In this document: piece by piece, positions 7,669-14,265 of the stretch
Layout: every line of letters starts with the position of its first letter
Numbering within the stretch: the first letter of the stretch is position 1
Source: a virus
DNA length: 46,273 nt
Reading direction: 5' to 3' (one strand)
IMG/VR virus record: IMGVR_UViG_3300033141_002015
Location: 1-46,273 of that record
The notes under the pieces: model-generated
Databases searched by the model: none
What the model was told of the DNA's origin: nothing
Seen by the model: the letters and a program-made list of their open reading frames with translations, nothing else
Made by a program: the position numbers and the translations under genes

Positions 7669-7717
7669 GATACGATGATGTCGAGAATGGTCGGGGAGGT
7701 TAGGGGGGTAGCGTTAG

Positions 7718-8470
7718 ATGAAAACGGTTGAAACATGGATGGCAATACCAGACGTACACATCCCATTCCACAACGCGGTGGCTCTACGCGCTACCGAGAA
7801 GCTAATGTCAGACCTGCAACCGGACGGCATTGTCTACATGGGGGACATGGGCGATTACAAAGTCATAAAAGAGGTATGGGAGGGGAACAAGGCATATTCG
7901 GAGGTTCACTATACAAGTATTATCGAGGATCACGCGGCCGTAAGCGAGATGCTTGAAAGACACAAGGGACTTTGCGGCTCAAAGGTAAAGAGAATATTCC
8001 TGGAGGGTAATCACGAGGAACGGATACGCCGGTTTATCTGCCAGGTGCCAATGGCCGATCGTTCAAACCTTCTATTAGAGGAATTCCTTCAATTCAAAAG
8101 ACGGAACATCCAATTTTACCCGCTGAATATCCCCGCACAGCTAGGCAAGCTCTATCTGCTACACGGTGTATACCACGGCAAGTATCATAGCAACCAGCAC
8201 GTAACAGCCTATCACCGGAATGTCATGTACGGGCATACGCATGACAGACAAATCTATACGGAGATAACCCCGATAGACGTAGAGGACGTACATACCGGGC
8301 AGTCCATAGGATGCCTTTGCGACAAGAACCCCGAATATATGAGAAACAGGCCGAATCGGTGGGTACATGGATTCAGCGTGATATATGTGCATAAGAACGG
8401 CTCCTTTAACGATCATTTCGTAAAGATCACACGGGGCAAGTTCATGTTCGGCGGAAAGGTATATGGATGA
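7718..8470 (+). CDS. Calcineurin-like metallophosphoesterase
   Basis: 250 residues with all metal-binding blocks of the family: DxH at D12/H14 (IPDVHIP), GD at D43 (MGDMGDY), GNHE at 97-100, a histidine in LLHG (H149) and GHTH at 172-175. Such enzymes hydrolyse phosphomono- or diesters with two metal ions. In phages they are often encoded near nucleic-acid modification genes and may act on nucleotides or DNA ends. Length is typical of a single-domain protein. It overlaps the next gene group closely. The substrate cannot be read from sequence. Confidence 0.88.
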   Translation: MKTVETWMAIPDVHIPFHNAVALRATEKLMSDLQPDGIVYMGDMGDYKVIKEVWEGNKAYSEVHYTSIIEDHAAVSEMLERHKGLCGSKVKRIFLEGNHEERIRRFICQVPMADRSNLLLEEFLQFKRRNIQFYPLNIPAQLGKLYLLHGVYHGKYHSNQHVTAYHRNVMYGHTHDRQIYTEITPIDVEDVHTGQSIGCLCDKNPEYMRNRPNRWVHGFSVIYVHKNGSFNDHFVKITRGKFMFGGKVYG

Positions 8471-8485
8471 GGGGAACGGTGTGAT

Positions 8486-8683
8486 ATGGCGGGTAGAGTT
8501 ACAGTCCCAAAAGAGAAGCTCTGGAGAGCCATCAAAGCGTATTGCTTACAATGCAGTGGTGATAGCCGAAGGGAGCGCGAAATGTGCCCCGTCGAATCCT
8601 GCCCACTGCACCCCTATAGAAATGGCCGCATTGGTAAAAACTCGCGTAACGTTACGCAACCTACGCAAGAAAACCCTGAATAG
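8486..8683 (+). CDS. Small cysteine-rich (zinc-knuckle) phage protein
   Basis: 65 residues with CLQCSGDSRREREMCPVESCPLHPYR: four cysteines spaced CxxC...C....C, followed by LHPYR. This is a widespread short phage protein with a predicted zinc knuckle and no assigned role. It runs in a different frame from the extended reading frame of the methyltransferase, which argues for the shorter methyltransferase start. The gene starts 15 bases after the phosphoesterase stop. Confidence 0.8.
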   Translation: MAGRVTVPKEKLWRAIKAYCLQCSGDSRREREMCPVESCPLHPYRNGRIGKNSRNVTQPTQENPE

Positions 8684-8714
8684 GTATCAGAGTACTCTGG
8701 AGGTGGGGAAGCAC

Positions 8715-9365
8715 ATGGCAACACTGAAACTGCTTGATCTCTTCTGTGGAGCAGGCGGAGCAGCGATGGGATATTATCGTGCTGGGTTTCATGATATAAC
8801 AGGGGTTGATATTGTTCAACAGCCGCGCTATCCGTTCAAGTTCATTCAGGGAGATGCGCTCGAGTTCGACCTGGCCGGATTCGACGTTATACATGCGAGC
8901 CCACCGTGCCAGAGGTTCAGTGCCGCTTCGGCTGCTAACAGGAAAACGGGTAAACAATATAAGGACCTATTGACCCCAACGCGCAAGAAATTGAAAGATC
9001 ACGGGGGGTGCTGGGTGATAGAGAACGTCGTGGGCGCTCCAATGGAGCGGCATTTAATATTGTGCGGCCTGATGTTCGGCCTAAAGGTATTCAGGCATCG
9101 ATACTTCGAATCCTCGCACATCCTACTTCAGCCGGATCATCCGTCACACCGAGGTAAGCGCATCGGTGAAGGTTACTACTCGATCGCCGGGGGAGCTGGT
9201 AGGTGGAAATCCTGGGGGAAAATATATGATCATTCAAGAGGGACAAGGAATGAATGGCGTGCGGCGATGGGGATAGATTGGATGACCCGGAAGGAACTCA
9301 CACAAGCGATCCCGCCGGCATACACGGAATTTATCGGGCGGCAACTGATCGGGCAGGTGAGATAG
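8715..9365 (+). CDS. DNA (cytosine-5-) methyltransferase
   Basis: 216 residues. Motif I is LLDLFCGAGGAAMGY (residues 6-20, SAM binding). Motif IV is ASPPCQRFS with catalytic C65. Motif VI is ENV at 103-105. A late PPAYTEFIG matches motif X of compact phage enzymes. It is about two thirds of the length of a restriction-modification MTase, so the target-recognition domain is short. It likely modifies phage DNA to block host restriction. The start at 8715 follows GGAGGTGGGGAAGCAC. The frame extends back to 8463, but that part overlaps the Cys-rich gene and lacks similarity. No cognate restriction enzyme is present. Confidence 0.88.
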   Translation: MATLKLLDLFCGAGGAAMGYYRAGFHDITGVDIVQQPRYPFKFIQGDALEFDLAGFDVIHASPPCQRFSAASAANRKTGKQYKDLLTPTRKKLKDHGGCWVIENVVGAPMERHLILCGLMFGLKVFRHRYFESSHILLQPDHPSHRGKRIGEGYYSIAGGAGRWKSWGKIYDHSRGTRNEWRAAMGIDWMTRKELTQAIPPAYTEFIGRQLIGQVR

Positions 9366-9414
9366 ACGCCAAAACTCCTATAATAAGGAAAGCAAGTTTT
9401 GAGCCGTTATTTTC

Positions 9415-9625
9415 TTTAGTCCATTTTTAGTCCAGTCATTTTGCCGTTGAGGGTCATGTATGCCGTGAATGACGTATGCCAACCGTTGTATTTATTGTAG
9501 TTACGTTATTGGCAATGGGTTAGAAAAAGCGTAATTGGCGTCGGCCCCGCCATTCACACATGCAGAAATACCCACCCCGCAATAAGTTACGAGGTGGGTA
9601 TTTTCATTAGTCCCTGTTTAGTCCA
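9415..9625. other. attP: Putative attP region with integrase arm-type repeats
   Basis: Two pairs of direct repeats frame this gap. TTTAGTCCA occurs at 9415-9423 and 9426-9434, and ATTAGTCCC/TTTAGTCCA at 9606-9614 and 9617-9625. Within each pair the spacing is 11 bp, one helical turn, and all four share an orientation. This is the pattern of arm-type sites bound by a tyrosine integrase on either side of the core. Between them are two GTATGCC copies and a GC-rich TGGCG...CGCCA dyad (about 9535-9552), one of which may mark the core. The integrase gene is 1.5 kb away on the same lysogeny segment. Confidence 0.6.
9566..9603. terminator. Bidirectional rho-independent terminator
   Basis: AAATACCCACC (9566-9576) pairs with GGTGGGTATTT (9593-9603), an 11-bp perfect stem with a 16-base loop, and TTTT follows on the plus strand. 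It sits between the converging methyltransferase (plus) and RHH (minus) genes, so it can end both transcripts. Confidence 0.75.
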
Positions 9626-9760
9626 TCAATTTCGGGCCAGGTAATTCTCTATCGCCTCCCTAATGATCTCGGCTATCGATACCCTCCGCTTGAAGGCCAA
9701 CTTGCGTAGCTTATTGTAGAGAGGCTCGGTGAGGTCGAATGTGAATATGTGCTTACTCAC
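9626..9760 (-). CDS. Ribbon-helix-helix DNA-binding protein (44 aa)
   Basis: 44 residues, CopG/Arc-like: a short beta strand (HIFTFDLT), helix one (PLYNKLRKLAFKR), turn (VSIAE) and helix two (IIREAIENYLARN). These proteins dimerise and bind operators through the strand, and act as repressors or antitoxins. The GTG start overlaps the upstream repeat-gene stop (GTGA), so the two are translationally coupled. The RHH gene at 23684-23854 also follows a repeat-protein gene, suggesting a repeated gene pair. Its stop abuts the attP arm repeats. Confidence 0.75.
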   Translation of the reverse strand: MSKHIFTFDLTEPLYNKLRKLAFKRRVSIAEIIREAIENYLARN

Positions 9761-10608
9761 CTACTAACACCCCCAATCTCCTTTATGCGGTGCGCCACCC
9801 AACGGCGCGTGAGCGCGTTTGGCTCTTCAGCCGGCGTGAGCAGATGATCGAGTCGATCTACCGGAATGCGTTTCGCCACACATATACGTACCATCACATC
9901 CGGCTCTTCATCGGGTGTGAGTAGGTGGTCAAGGTTTTCCGCGTGGATACGTGCCGCTATACACCGGCGCACGTATTCGCTCGGTTCCTCATCGGGTGTA
10001 GGTAGACGGCTGATGCGTTCTGTTGGGATGCGTTCCACTATACGGCAGCGTATGCCCATACCTGGCTCTTCGTCCAGGGTGGGTATGTGATCGATCCTCT
10101 CTGGCGGGATACGGAACGCCACCCACCAACGCACTCCCGCATCCGGCTCCTCGCCGGGTGTGAGTAGGTGGTCTATGCGTTCTGGTGAAATGCGGAATGC
10201 CACCCAACGGCGCATCTTCACACTTGGCTCCTCGTCGGATTTAAGAAGGTGATCAATCATCCCCGCGGGGATATGTCTCGTTACCCACCAGCGCACGTCC
10301 GCATCCGGTTCCTCGTCCGGTGTGGGTATTGCCGTGATCTCACGAACCGTTAGCAAGCGATTGGTCTTCGATTTTTCGCCCTCGATGCGTACAACCTCAC
10401 CTGCGGGCTCGACCTCCAGTAAGTGGCCATTCCTTGGTGTGGGTGGCATATAATCACTGGGGCTTTCCGCGTAATGCAGCCCACCACCGCAGACGGGCTC
10501 GGGGTTCCAATCGGGGCACTCGGTGACCTCGCCTATGCGGTAGACAACATCCTGGCGTGCATTCAGATGCGGCTCCGTCCAGTTGGCCGATACGACTTTG
10601 AGGTTCAT
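9757..10608 (-). CDS. DUF7666-like domain plus seven 27-residue solenoid repeats
   Basis: 283 residues. The N-terminal domain (1-95: KVVSANWTEP...YRIGEV...CGGGLHYAE...HLLEVEPAGEVVRIEGEKSK) resembles DUF7666, which in other phages caps long degenerate repeats. Then come seven units of 27 residues with consensus LLTPDEEPDAxVRWWVAxRIPxERIDH. The regular VR..VA..IP pattern is like HEAT or leucine-rich-repeat-variant units and predicts a helical superhelix. It is one of six paralogues in this genome and carries the most repeats. The start at 10608 is set by GAGGGGGTAAGAAA, the same context as the copy at 24559. Function unknown; probably protein binding. Confidence 0.75.
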   Translation of the reverse strand: MNLKVVSANWTEPHLNARQDVVYRIGEVTECPDWNPEPVCGGGLHYAESPSDYMPPTPRNGHLLEVEPAGEVVRIEGEKSKTNRLLTVREITAIPTPDEEPDADVRWWVTRHIPAGMIDHLLKSDEEPSVKMRRWVAFRISPERIDHLLTPGEEPDAGVRWWVAFRIPPERIDHIPTLDEEPGMGIRCRIVERIPTERISRLPTPDEEPSEYVRRCIAARIHAENLDHLLTPDEEPDVMVRICVAKRIPVDRLDHLLTPAEEPNALTRRWVAHRIKEIGGVSR

Positions 10609-10658
10609 TTTCTTACCCCCTCGTGTGTTGGCAGGTGATCGAGCTTTTCCGGATTCAT
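10605..10658 (-). CDS. 17-codon mini-ORF, remnant of the 27-residue repeat
   Basis: AAAAGGAGGTATGCC precedes an ATG for MNPEKLDHLPTHEGVRK, whose TGA overlaps the repeat-protein start (ATGA). PEKLDHLPTxEx.VRK matches the end of one repeat and the start of the next (PERIDHLPTPDEEPDVR). It therefore looks like a decayed end of a former repeat gene that now acts as a coupled leader peptide. The strong ribosome site suggests it is translated. Confidence 0.5.
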   Translation of the reverse strand: MNPEKLDHLPTHEGVRK

Positions 10659-10672
10659 GGCATACCTCCTTT

Positions 10673-11005
10673 TCAGTCATTATCAATCCTTAATGATTCA
10701 AGCATGGCGTGGAAATTCTTCTCAATTTCCGCCCCCTTCCTCCAACGACGCTGCCATGCTGCCAGGCTGAATTTTTTCGTGCGCTCTGCCAGGGGGCGTT
10801 CTAGCCATTTATCGCGCAACGCTTCACACTCCTCAAGCGTTGGCTTGTGTGTGTGGAATAGATTGCCCTTTGAGTCACAGTACCAGTAGTCATAGATCAT
10901 ACATAACGGCCCCTGAACATAGGAGTATTGCTCGTCATCGAAATCGGTTAATTCAGGACGATCTACTCCGTTCCTGAATAATGGCTTATATGTATGTTTA
11001 TCCAT
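10673..11005 (-). CDS. Hypothetical phage protein
   Basis: 110 residues, first gene of the leftward operon 11005-9626, under the promoter at 11036-11064. ATG 11005 is chosen because GAGGGG lies 9 bases upstream; a GTG nine bases earlier overlaps that site. The protein is soluble, with an aromatic N-terminal half (YVQGPLCMIYDYWYCDSKGNLF) and a basic helical C-terminal half. No family recognised. Confidence 0.65.
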   Translation of the reverse strand: MDKHTYKPLFRNGVDRPELTDFDDEQYSYVQGPLCMIYDYWYCDSKGNLFHTHKPTLEECEALRDKWLERPLAERTKKFSLAAWQRRWRKGAEIEKNFHAMLESLRIDND

Positions 11006-11035
11006 CGCTTCCACCCCCTCTCATGTTACAATATA

Positions 11036-11064
11036 TATATAGCACAATAGCATTATATTGTCAA
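11036..11064 (-). promoter_or_regulatory. Sigma70-type promoter, leftward
   Basis: On the minus strand, TTGACA (11064-11059), a 17-bp spacer and TATATA (11041-11036) stand about 30 bp before the start of the gene at 11005. The surrounding DNA is strongly AT-rich. It should drive 10673-11005, the repeat protein and the RHH gene. Confidence 0.7.
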
Positions 11065-11098
11065 GTATTTTTTTAACTATTTTATATCTGATTATATA

Positions 11099-12103
11099 TC
11101 AAGAGGTAAGGCGGGATAATTCTTGCTCTACCAGCTCAAGTGCCGACCGTTCCTTTGTTTCGGTCGAGTGCATGTAGCGTTGTGTCGTGGTGAGTTTGGT
11201 GTGTCCCAGTATCTGGCGGGTGGTCTCCAGGTCTATCTGATTACGGCCTAGTATATCCGTTATCGTGTGCCGGAGATCGTGGAACCTCCAGTGCTTGACC
11301 CCTTTCATTTTCTGCCGCTCATAGATAAACCTCTGTATCAGTTGTCTGGCTGTTTGTTTGAAAGCGACCCCGCCGTTTTCCAGAAACCTTCTGCGTAGAA
11401 TGGATGCGGCAAAATCAGACAGGTAAAATCTTTTCGGTACACCCGCCTTGCGGTCGGGTATATCTACCGTGCCCTGTATGAAGTTCGTATTATCCTGTGT
11501 GATCTTGCATAGTTCCCCGATGCGCAATCCGCCCATTGCCAGGCATAGCAGGATGGCATCTCGGTGGAGCGGCGTTGCCTGTTTCAGAATCACCTTCAAT
11601 TCATCGTGGCTCACAATGCGATTGATTTTCGGTCTAGCCTTGGGGATCTTGATTTCCGGCAGTCTATTCAGGAAATTCCAGCGCACGGCTTTATTGAGTA
11701 TCGCTTTCAAATAGATTGATTCCTGACGGGGCAAGGCCGCAAGATCTATCTCTAGGGCGGTGAGCTGCGAGATACGCATATTACCGAAATGTTCTAATAG
11801 CCGTTTGGTGATAGATTGAAGGCGGGTTAAGTTCGGAAGCCCCGTATACATTCTCTGCTTACAGTAGTCGCTGATATAGAGTTTAACCAGTTTATCGAAT
11901 CTTATGTCTTGCGGGATATTCTCTCCGAATCCTTCAAGGCGTTTCGAGTGGCGGTATTCTCGGAGCAATTCCTTGGCCTCGGTGATCGTATCGCCCGCCT
12001 TACGCCACGTACGACTACCCGCTATGGTAGGCCGGATATAATAGGATATAGTGCCGTCCTTGTGTGTGTAGGAGTAGATGCCCTTGTATTTGGTCTTTTT
12101 CAT
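11099..12103 (-). CDS. int: Tyrosine recombinase / phage integrase
   Basis: 334 residues. The N-terminal part (1-55) is an arm-binding-type domain, followed by a core-binding SAM-like domain (about 65-150) and the catalytic domain. The catalytic residues are R194 (GGLRIGEL), H275 and R278 (HDLRH), H301 (LGHTKLTTTQRY) and nucleophile Y310. Length and layout are typical of temperate phage integrases. Its start overlaps the repressor stop (ATGA), so repressor and integrase form one operon in lysogens. The likely attP lies 1.5 kb downstream at 9415-9625. Confidence 0.95.
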   Translation of the reverse strand: MKKTKYKGIYSYTHKDGTISYYIRPTIAGSRTWRKAGDTITEAKELLREYRHSKRLEGFGENIPQDIRFDKLVKLYISDYCKQRMYTGLPNLTRLQSITKRLLEHFGNMRISQLTALEIDLAALPRQESIYLKAILNKAVRWNFLNRLPEIKIPKARPKINRIVSHDELKVILKQATPLHRDAILLCLAMGGLRIGELCKITQDNTNFIQGTVDIPDRKAGVPKRFYLSDFAASILRRRFLENGGVAFKQTARQLIQRFIYERQKMKGVKHWRFHDLRHTITDILGRNQIDLETTRQILGHTKLTTTQRYMHSTETKERSALELVEQELSRLTS

Positions 12104-12336
12104 TTCATATTGAACAGATAATCTTCATCAACACCTAATACCTGCATTAATTTTATCGCAAGAAATAGATTGAAAATCCTCCCTTTTTCAATTAGAGATA
12201 TATTCGATTGCGAGCAGCCAATACTACGGGCGAGCTGTTTTTGCGTTAGTCCCTTTCTTTTGCGTGCCAAACGAATTCGTTCGCCACGCTCCGAATCCCA
12301 AGTATACTTCTGTCTTTTTTTTATAATACCGATCAC
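12100..12336 (-). CDS. XRE-family repressor (CI-like)
   Basis: 78 residues, a single HTH_3 domain: GERIRLARKRKGLTQKQLARSIGCSQSNISLIEKGR. There is no peptidase or oligomerisation domain, so it resembles short repressors that are not self-cleaving. It is divergent from the Cro-like gene at 12482 and immediately upstream of the integrase. GTG 12336 is taken as the start. GGGGGTGATC overlaps it as an almost perfect anti-16S match, so the exact start is uncertain. It is the best candidate to bind the palindrome at 12436-12453 and 4699-4716. Confidence 0.8.
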   Translation of the reverse strand: MIGIIKKRQKYTWDSERGERIRLARKRKGLTQKQLARSIGCSQSNISLIEKGRIFNLFLAIKLMQVLGVDEDYLFNMK

Positions 12337-12356
12337 CCCCTCGCTAATCTAATGAT

Positions 12357-12385
12357 ATTATATTACTTTAATCATATGCTTGCAA
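12357..12385 (-). promoter_or_regulatory. Leftward repressor/integrase promoter
   Basis: On the minus strand, TTGCAA (12385-12380), a 17-bp spacer and a perfect -10 TATAAT (12362-12357) place the transcript start near 12350, only about 13 bases before the repressor GTG. A TGATAT half-site of the operator (12353-12358) overlaps the -10, which would allow autoregulation. Confidence 0.65.
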
Positions 12386-12426
12386 TACTTTTATTTGCAA
12401 TTCTTTAAATGAGCAAAATTTTTTAC

Positions 12427-12456
12427 TTGACAAAAATATCATTATAGTGATATAGT
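12427..12456 (+). promoter_or_regulatory. Rightward early promoter
   Basis: TTGACA (12427-12432), an 18-bp spacer and TATAGT (12451-12456) precede the Cro-like gene by about 25 bases. The spacer is filled by the 18-bp palindrome, so repressor binding would block polymerase directly. It is the counterpart of the lambda PR position and should drive the early genes from 12482 rightwards. Confidence 0.75.
12436..12453. promoter_or_regulatory. 18-bp operator, copy 1
   Basis: ATATCATTATAGTGATAT has dyad symmetry at 8 of 9 position pairs and lies between -35 and -10 of the early promoter. The near-identical site at 4699-4716 differs at two positions, and each copy fills in the other's asymmetry to give ATATCACTATAGTGATAT. 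Likely bound by the XRE repressor and/or the Cro-like protein. Confidence 0.75.
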
Positions 12457-12481
12457 CGCTTCTAACTTTAGGGGGTATCAC

Positions 12482-12682
12482 ATGGGGCACAAAAACAACA
12501 GAATCAGGGAGTTACGAGAGGCAAGGCACCTTACGGTTGATGAGCTTGCCGAAAGAGCGCGGCTAACAGTCAAGGAAATCAATAGGCTAGAAAGCGCAAA
12601 GCCGCAAAACATCATGATTAACGAGGCCGTAAAGATCGCCCATGCCTTGGATGTTGGAATCAGGGAGCTGATGTATGAGTGA
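12482..12682 (+). CDS. Cro-like XRE HTH protein
   Basis: 66 residues, one HTH_3 domain: IRELREARHLTVDELAERARLTVKEINRLE, then a helical end. It is the first gene of the rightward early transcript, after GGGGGT. Opposite orientation to the repressor and small size fit a Cro role (repressing the repressor promoter). It overlaps the next gene by 8 bases. Confidence 0.8.
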   Translation: MGHKNNRIRELREARHLTVDELAERARLTVKEINRLESAKPQNIMINEAVKIAHALDVGIRELMYE

Positions 12683-12890
12683 GCGCCATTATACGCCGCG
12701 CCAGGCCGCTGAATTATTCGGATGCGCCGAGAGGACATGGAGAGCACTTGCGGACGAATACGGTGCGGTCAAGCTCGGTCGAAAATGGCTAATTCCTGAT
12801 AGTTTGATACGACGAATACTCGATGATCACCGGAAGCAACCCACACCTCGCGCCCGACGCAGGGCCTTAATGAAAAAACTAGAAAGGTAG
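12675..12890 (+). CDS. Excisionase/MerR-type winged helix (HTH_17) protein
   Basis: 71 residues. YTPRQAAELFGCAERTWRALADEYGAVKLGRKWLIPDSLI is the standard excisionase-family helix-turn-helix and wing (x.P.QAAE.FG...RT...L...G....GRKW.IP...L). A very basic C-terminal tail (RARRRALMKK) follows. It may be the phage excisionase (directionality factor), or a generic early regulator. It overlaps the cro-like gene, so the two are co-translated. There is no homology to lambda Xis that can be claimed. Confidence 0.65.
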   Translation: MSERHYTPRQAAELFGCAERTWRALADEYGAVKLGRKWLIPDSLIRRILDDHRKQPTPRARRRALMKKLER

Positions 12891-12894
12891 TGGT

Positions 12895-13093
12895 GGATTC
12901 CATTGTATAGACATAACACGCTGGCCCTACCGATTTAACCTTCGGGCATCCGGCGGGTCGGCGGATGAGAGAGCCTGGCGTGTGCGAGCATAGACGCGCT
13001 ATGCATTGTTACCGGCTGGGTGCAACCATTAGAAACCGTTGGCCGAGGTTAAAATCGGCTGTGAGCTAGCCAGCCACACGCCAGAAGGAATCC
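12895..13093 (+). ncRNA. Candidate structured (pseudoknotted) RNA
   Basis: The gap after 12890 has no convincing gene but many exact complementarities. Closing stem: GGATTCC/GGAATCC (12895-12901/13087-13093). Then GCTGGC/GCCAGC (12920-12925/13069-13074), and CCGATTTAACC with GGTTAAAATCGG (12930-12940/13047-13058, one bulged A). Local hairpins: CATCCG/CGGATG (12947-12952/12962-12967) and GCATAG/CTATGC (12988-12993/12999-13004). CTGGCGTGTG/CACACGCCAG (12975-12984/13075-13084) crosses the long stem, so it is a pseudoknot or an alternative state. This nested architecture suggests a functional early-transcript RNA. It matches no family I know. Confidence 0.5.
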
Positions 13094-13147
13094 TGGCACC
13101 CCTGCTACCCACCTAACTCCCTTGAACCCACTCAAGCGGGGGTGCCA
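13094..13147 (+). promoter_or_regulatory. Stem-loop in the leader of the second repeat gene
   Basis: TGGCACCCC (13094-13102) pairs perfectly with GGGGTGCCA (13139-13147). Inside the loop, CTTGA/TCAAG (13121-13125/13132-13136) forms a second stem. The element starts one base after the structured RNA and ends 11 bases before the GGAGGAG of the repeat gene. No U-run follows, so it is not a simple terminator; a processing site or translational element is more likely. Confidence 0.45.
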
Positions 13148-13166
13148 AATGAATCACGGAGGAGTA

Positions 13167-13841
13167 ATGAAACTCAAGGTCGTCACATCTGACTGGACGG
13201 GCGTGCATGAAGACGCACGCCAGGACGTAGTCTACCGTATAGGCGAGATCACGGAGGCCCCCGACTGGGATCCCGAACCCGAATGCGGTGGCGGGCTATA
13301 CTATGCGGAGGGATTGTGGGACTACCTGCCTGAGACGCCGGAGGGCGGGCACCTGCTGGAGATCGAGCCCGTAGGTGAGGTCGTGCGCGTTGAGAACAAC
13401 CAATCGAAGACCAATCGTCTGCGTGTAATACGTGAGATCACGGCAGTACCCACACCCGACGAAGAGCCGGATGCGGGCATGCGCCGGTTGGTGGCGGGAT
13501 GTATCCCCGCGAAGCGGCTCGACCACCTACTCACACCCGACGAGGAGCCGGATGCGACCGTGCGCTGGCACGTAGCGTCACGCATCCCCGCGGATAGGAT
13601 CGATCGCTTGCCTACATCGGATGAGGAGCCGGATGAATACGTGCATTGGTGTTTGGCGGAACGCATTCCGGTAGATCGACTCGATCATCTACTCACCCCT
13701 AACGAGGAGCCGGATGCGGACATACGCCTGTCGGTGGCGGCACGCATCCCCACGGATCGGCTTGACCACATACCCACACCCGCCGAGGAACCGGATGCGG
13801 ATGTACGCCGAATGGTGGAGAAACGGTTGAAGGAAAAATGA
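13167..13841 (+). CDS. DUF7666-like domain plus five 27-residue repeats
   Basis: 224 residues. The N-terminal domain of about 95 residues (MKLKVVTSDWTGVHEDARQ...GGGLYYAEG...HLLEIEPVGEVVRVENNQ) is nearly the same as in the paralogues. Four full repeats and one shortened repeat follow, ending in RRMVEKRLKEK. The acidic DEEPD turn begins every unit. The start is set by CGGAGGAGTA. An in-frame ATG 18 bases earlier overlaps the ribosome site. It overlaps the next gene (ATGA). First gene after the structured RNA on the early transcript. Target unknown. Confidence 0.75.
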   Translation: MKLKVVTSDWTGVHEDARQDVVYRIGEITEAPDWDPEPECGGGLYYAEGLWDYLPETPEGGHLLEIEPVGEVVRVENNQSKTNRLRVIREITAVPTPDEEPDAGMRRLVAGCIPAKRLDHLLTPDEEPDATVRWHVASRIPADRIDRLPTSDEEPDEYVHWCLAERIPVDRLDHLLTPNEEPDADIRLSVAARIPTDRLDHIPTPAEEPDADVRRMVEKRLKEK

Positions 13842-14194
13842 ACAAGCTCCAAAAAGAGGCAATCGCAACACTGTTCTGTGAGTGGTTCAGGATGCGTACC
13901 ATCGTTCAAGATGTATGCGACGAATTAGATTACGTGAATTGCAGACCCATAGCCCTTTGCGAACATCGAAAATTCCACCCATATACACAAGACGAGGGTA
14001 CCGACGGTATATTCGATGATGATAGATGCCCGATGATTACAACCGTCATGTATGGTGAATATAGCACATACGAGGAGCGGCTTGAATATTACTCGTGGGC
14101 GAAGGATAACTGTAATTATTGGCATCATTATTTCGAGCAGTTTCTTAACGATCTAATTGAAGACCTGGAGGGTGAGCTATGCGTGAAGGAGTAA
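13838..14194 (+). CDS. Hypothetical acidic cysteine-containing protein
   Basis: 118 residues, ATG overlapping the repeat-gene stop. It is rich in Asp/Glu/Tyr/Trp with scattered cysteines (C14, C26, C35, C41 and others) but no clear zinc motif. The C-terminal half (EERLEYYSWAKDNCNYWHHYFEQFLNDLIEDLE) is helical. No family recognised. It lies between two repeat-protein genes. Confidence 0.65.
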   Translation: MNKLQKEAIATLFCEWFRMRTIVQDVCDELDYVNCRPIALCEHRKFHPYTQDEGTDGIFDDDRCPMITTVMYGEYSTYEERLEYYSWAKDNCNYWHHYFEQFLNDLIEDLEGELCVKE

Positions 14195-14265
14195 TTGTAG
14201 CGATAGGTTTGGTAATCCTCTGCATCTTTGTAGTCATGTGGGGGCTGAAAGGCGGCAAAACATGA
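14179..14265 (+). CDS. 28-residue single-pass membrane protein
   Basis: ATG after GGAGGGTGAGCT. The product is almost entirely one membrane helix (VIVAIGLVILCIFVVMWGL) with a GGKT tail. It overlaps the previous gene by 16 bases and the next start by 4 (ATGA). One of at least four tiny membrane proteins between 14179 and 15319. Confidence 0.6.
   Translation: MREGVIVAIGLVILCIFVVMWGLKGGKT

Noticed and set aside
8463-8714. N-terminal extension of the cytosine methyltransferase
   Set aside because: The frame is open from 8463, but the extra 84 residues show no MTase motif and cover the cysteine-rich gene at 8486-8683. A good ribosome site marks ATG 8715.
12965-13069. 34-codon frame in the structured gap
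   Set aside because: Only a weak GGCGG stands before the ATG, the peptide resembles nothing, and the same bases are used in strong complementary stems.
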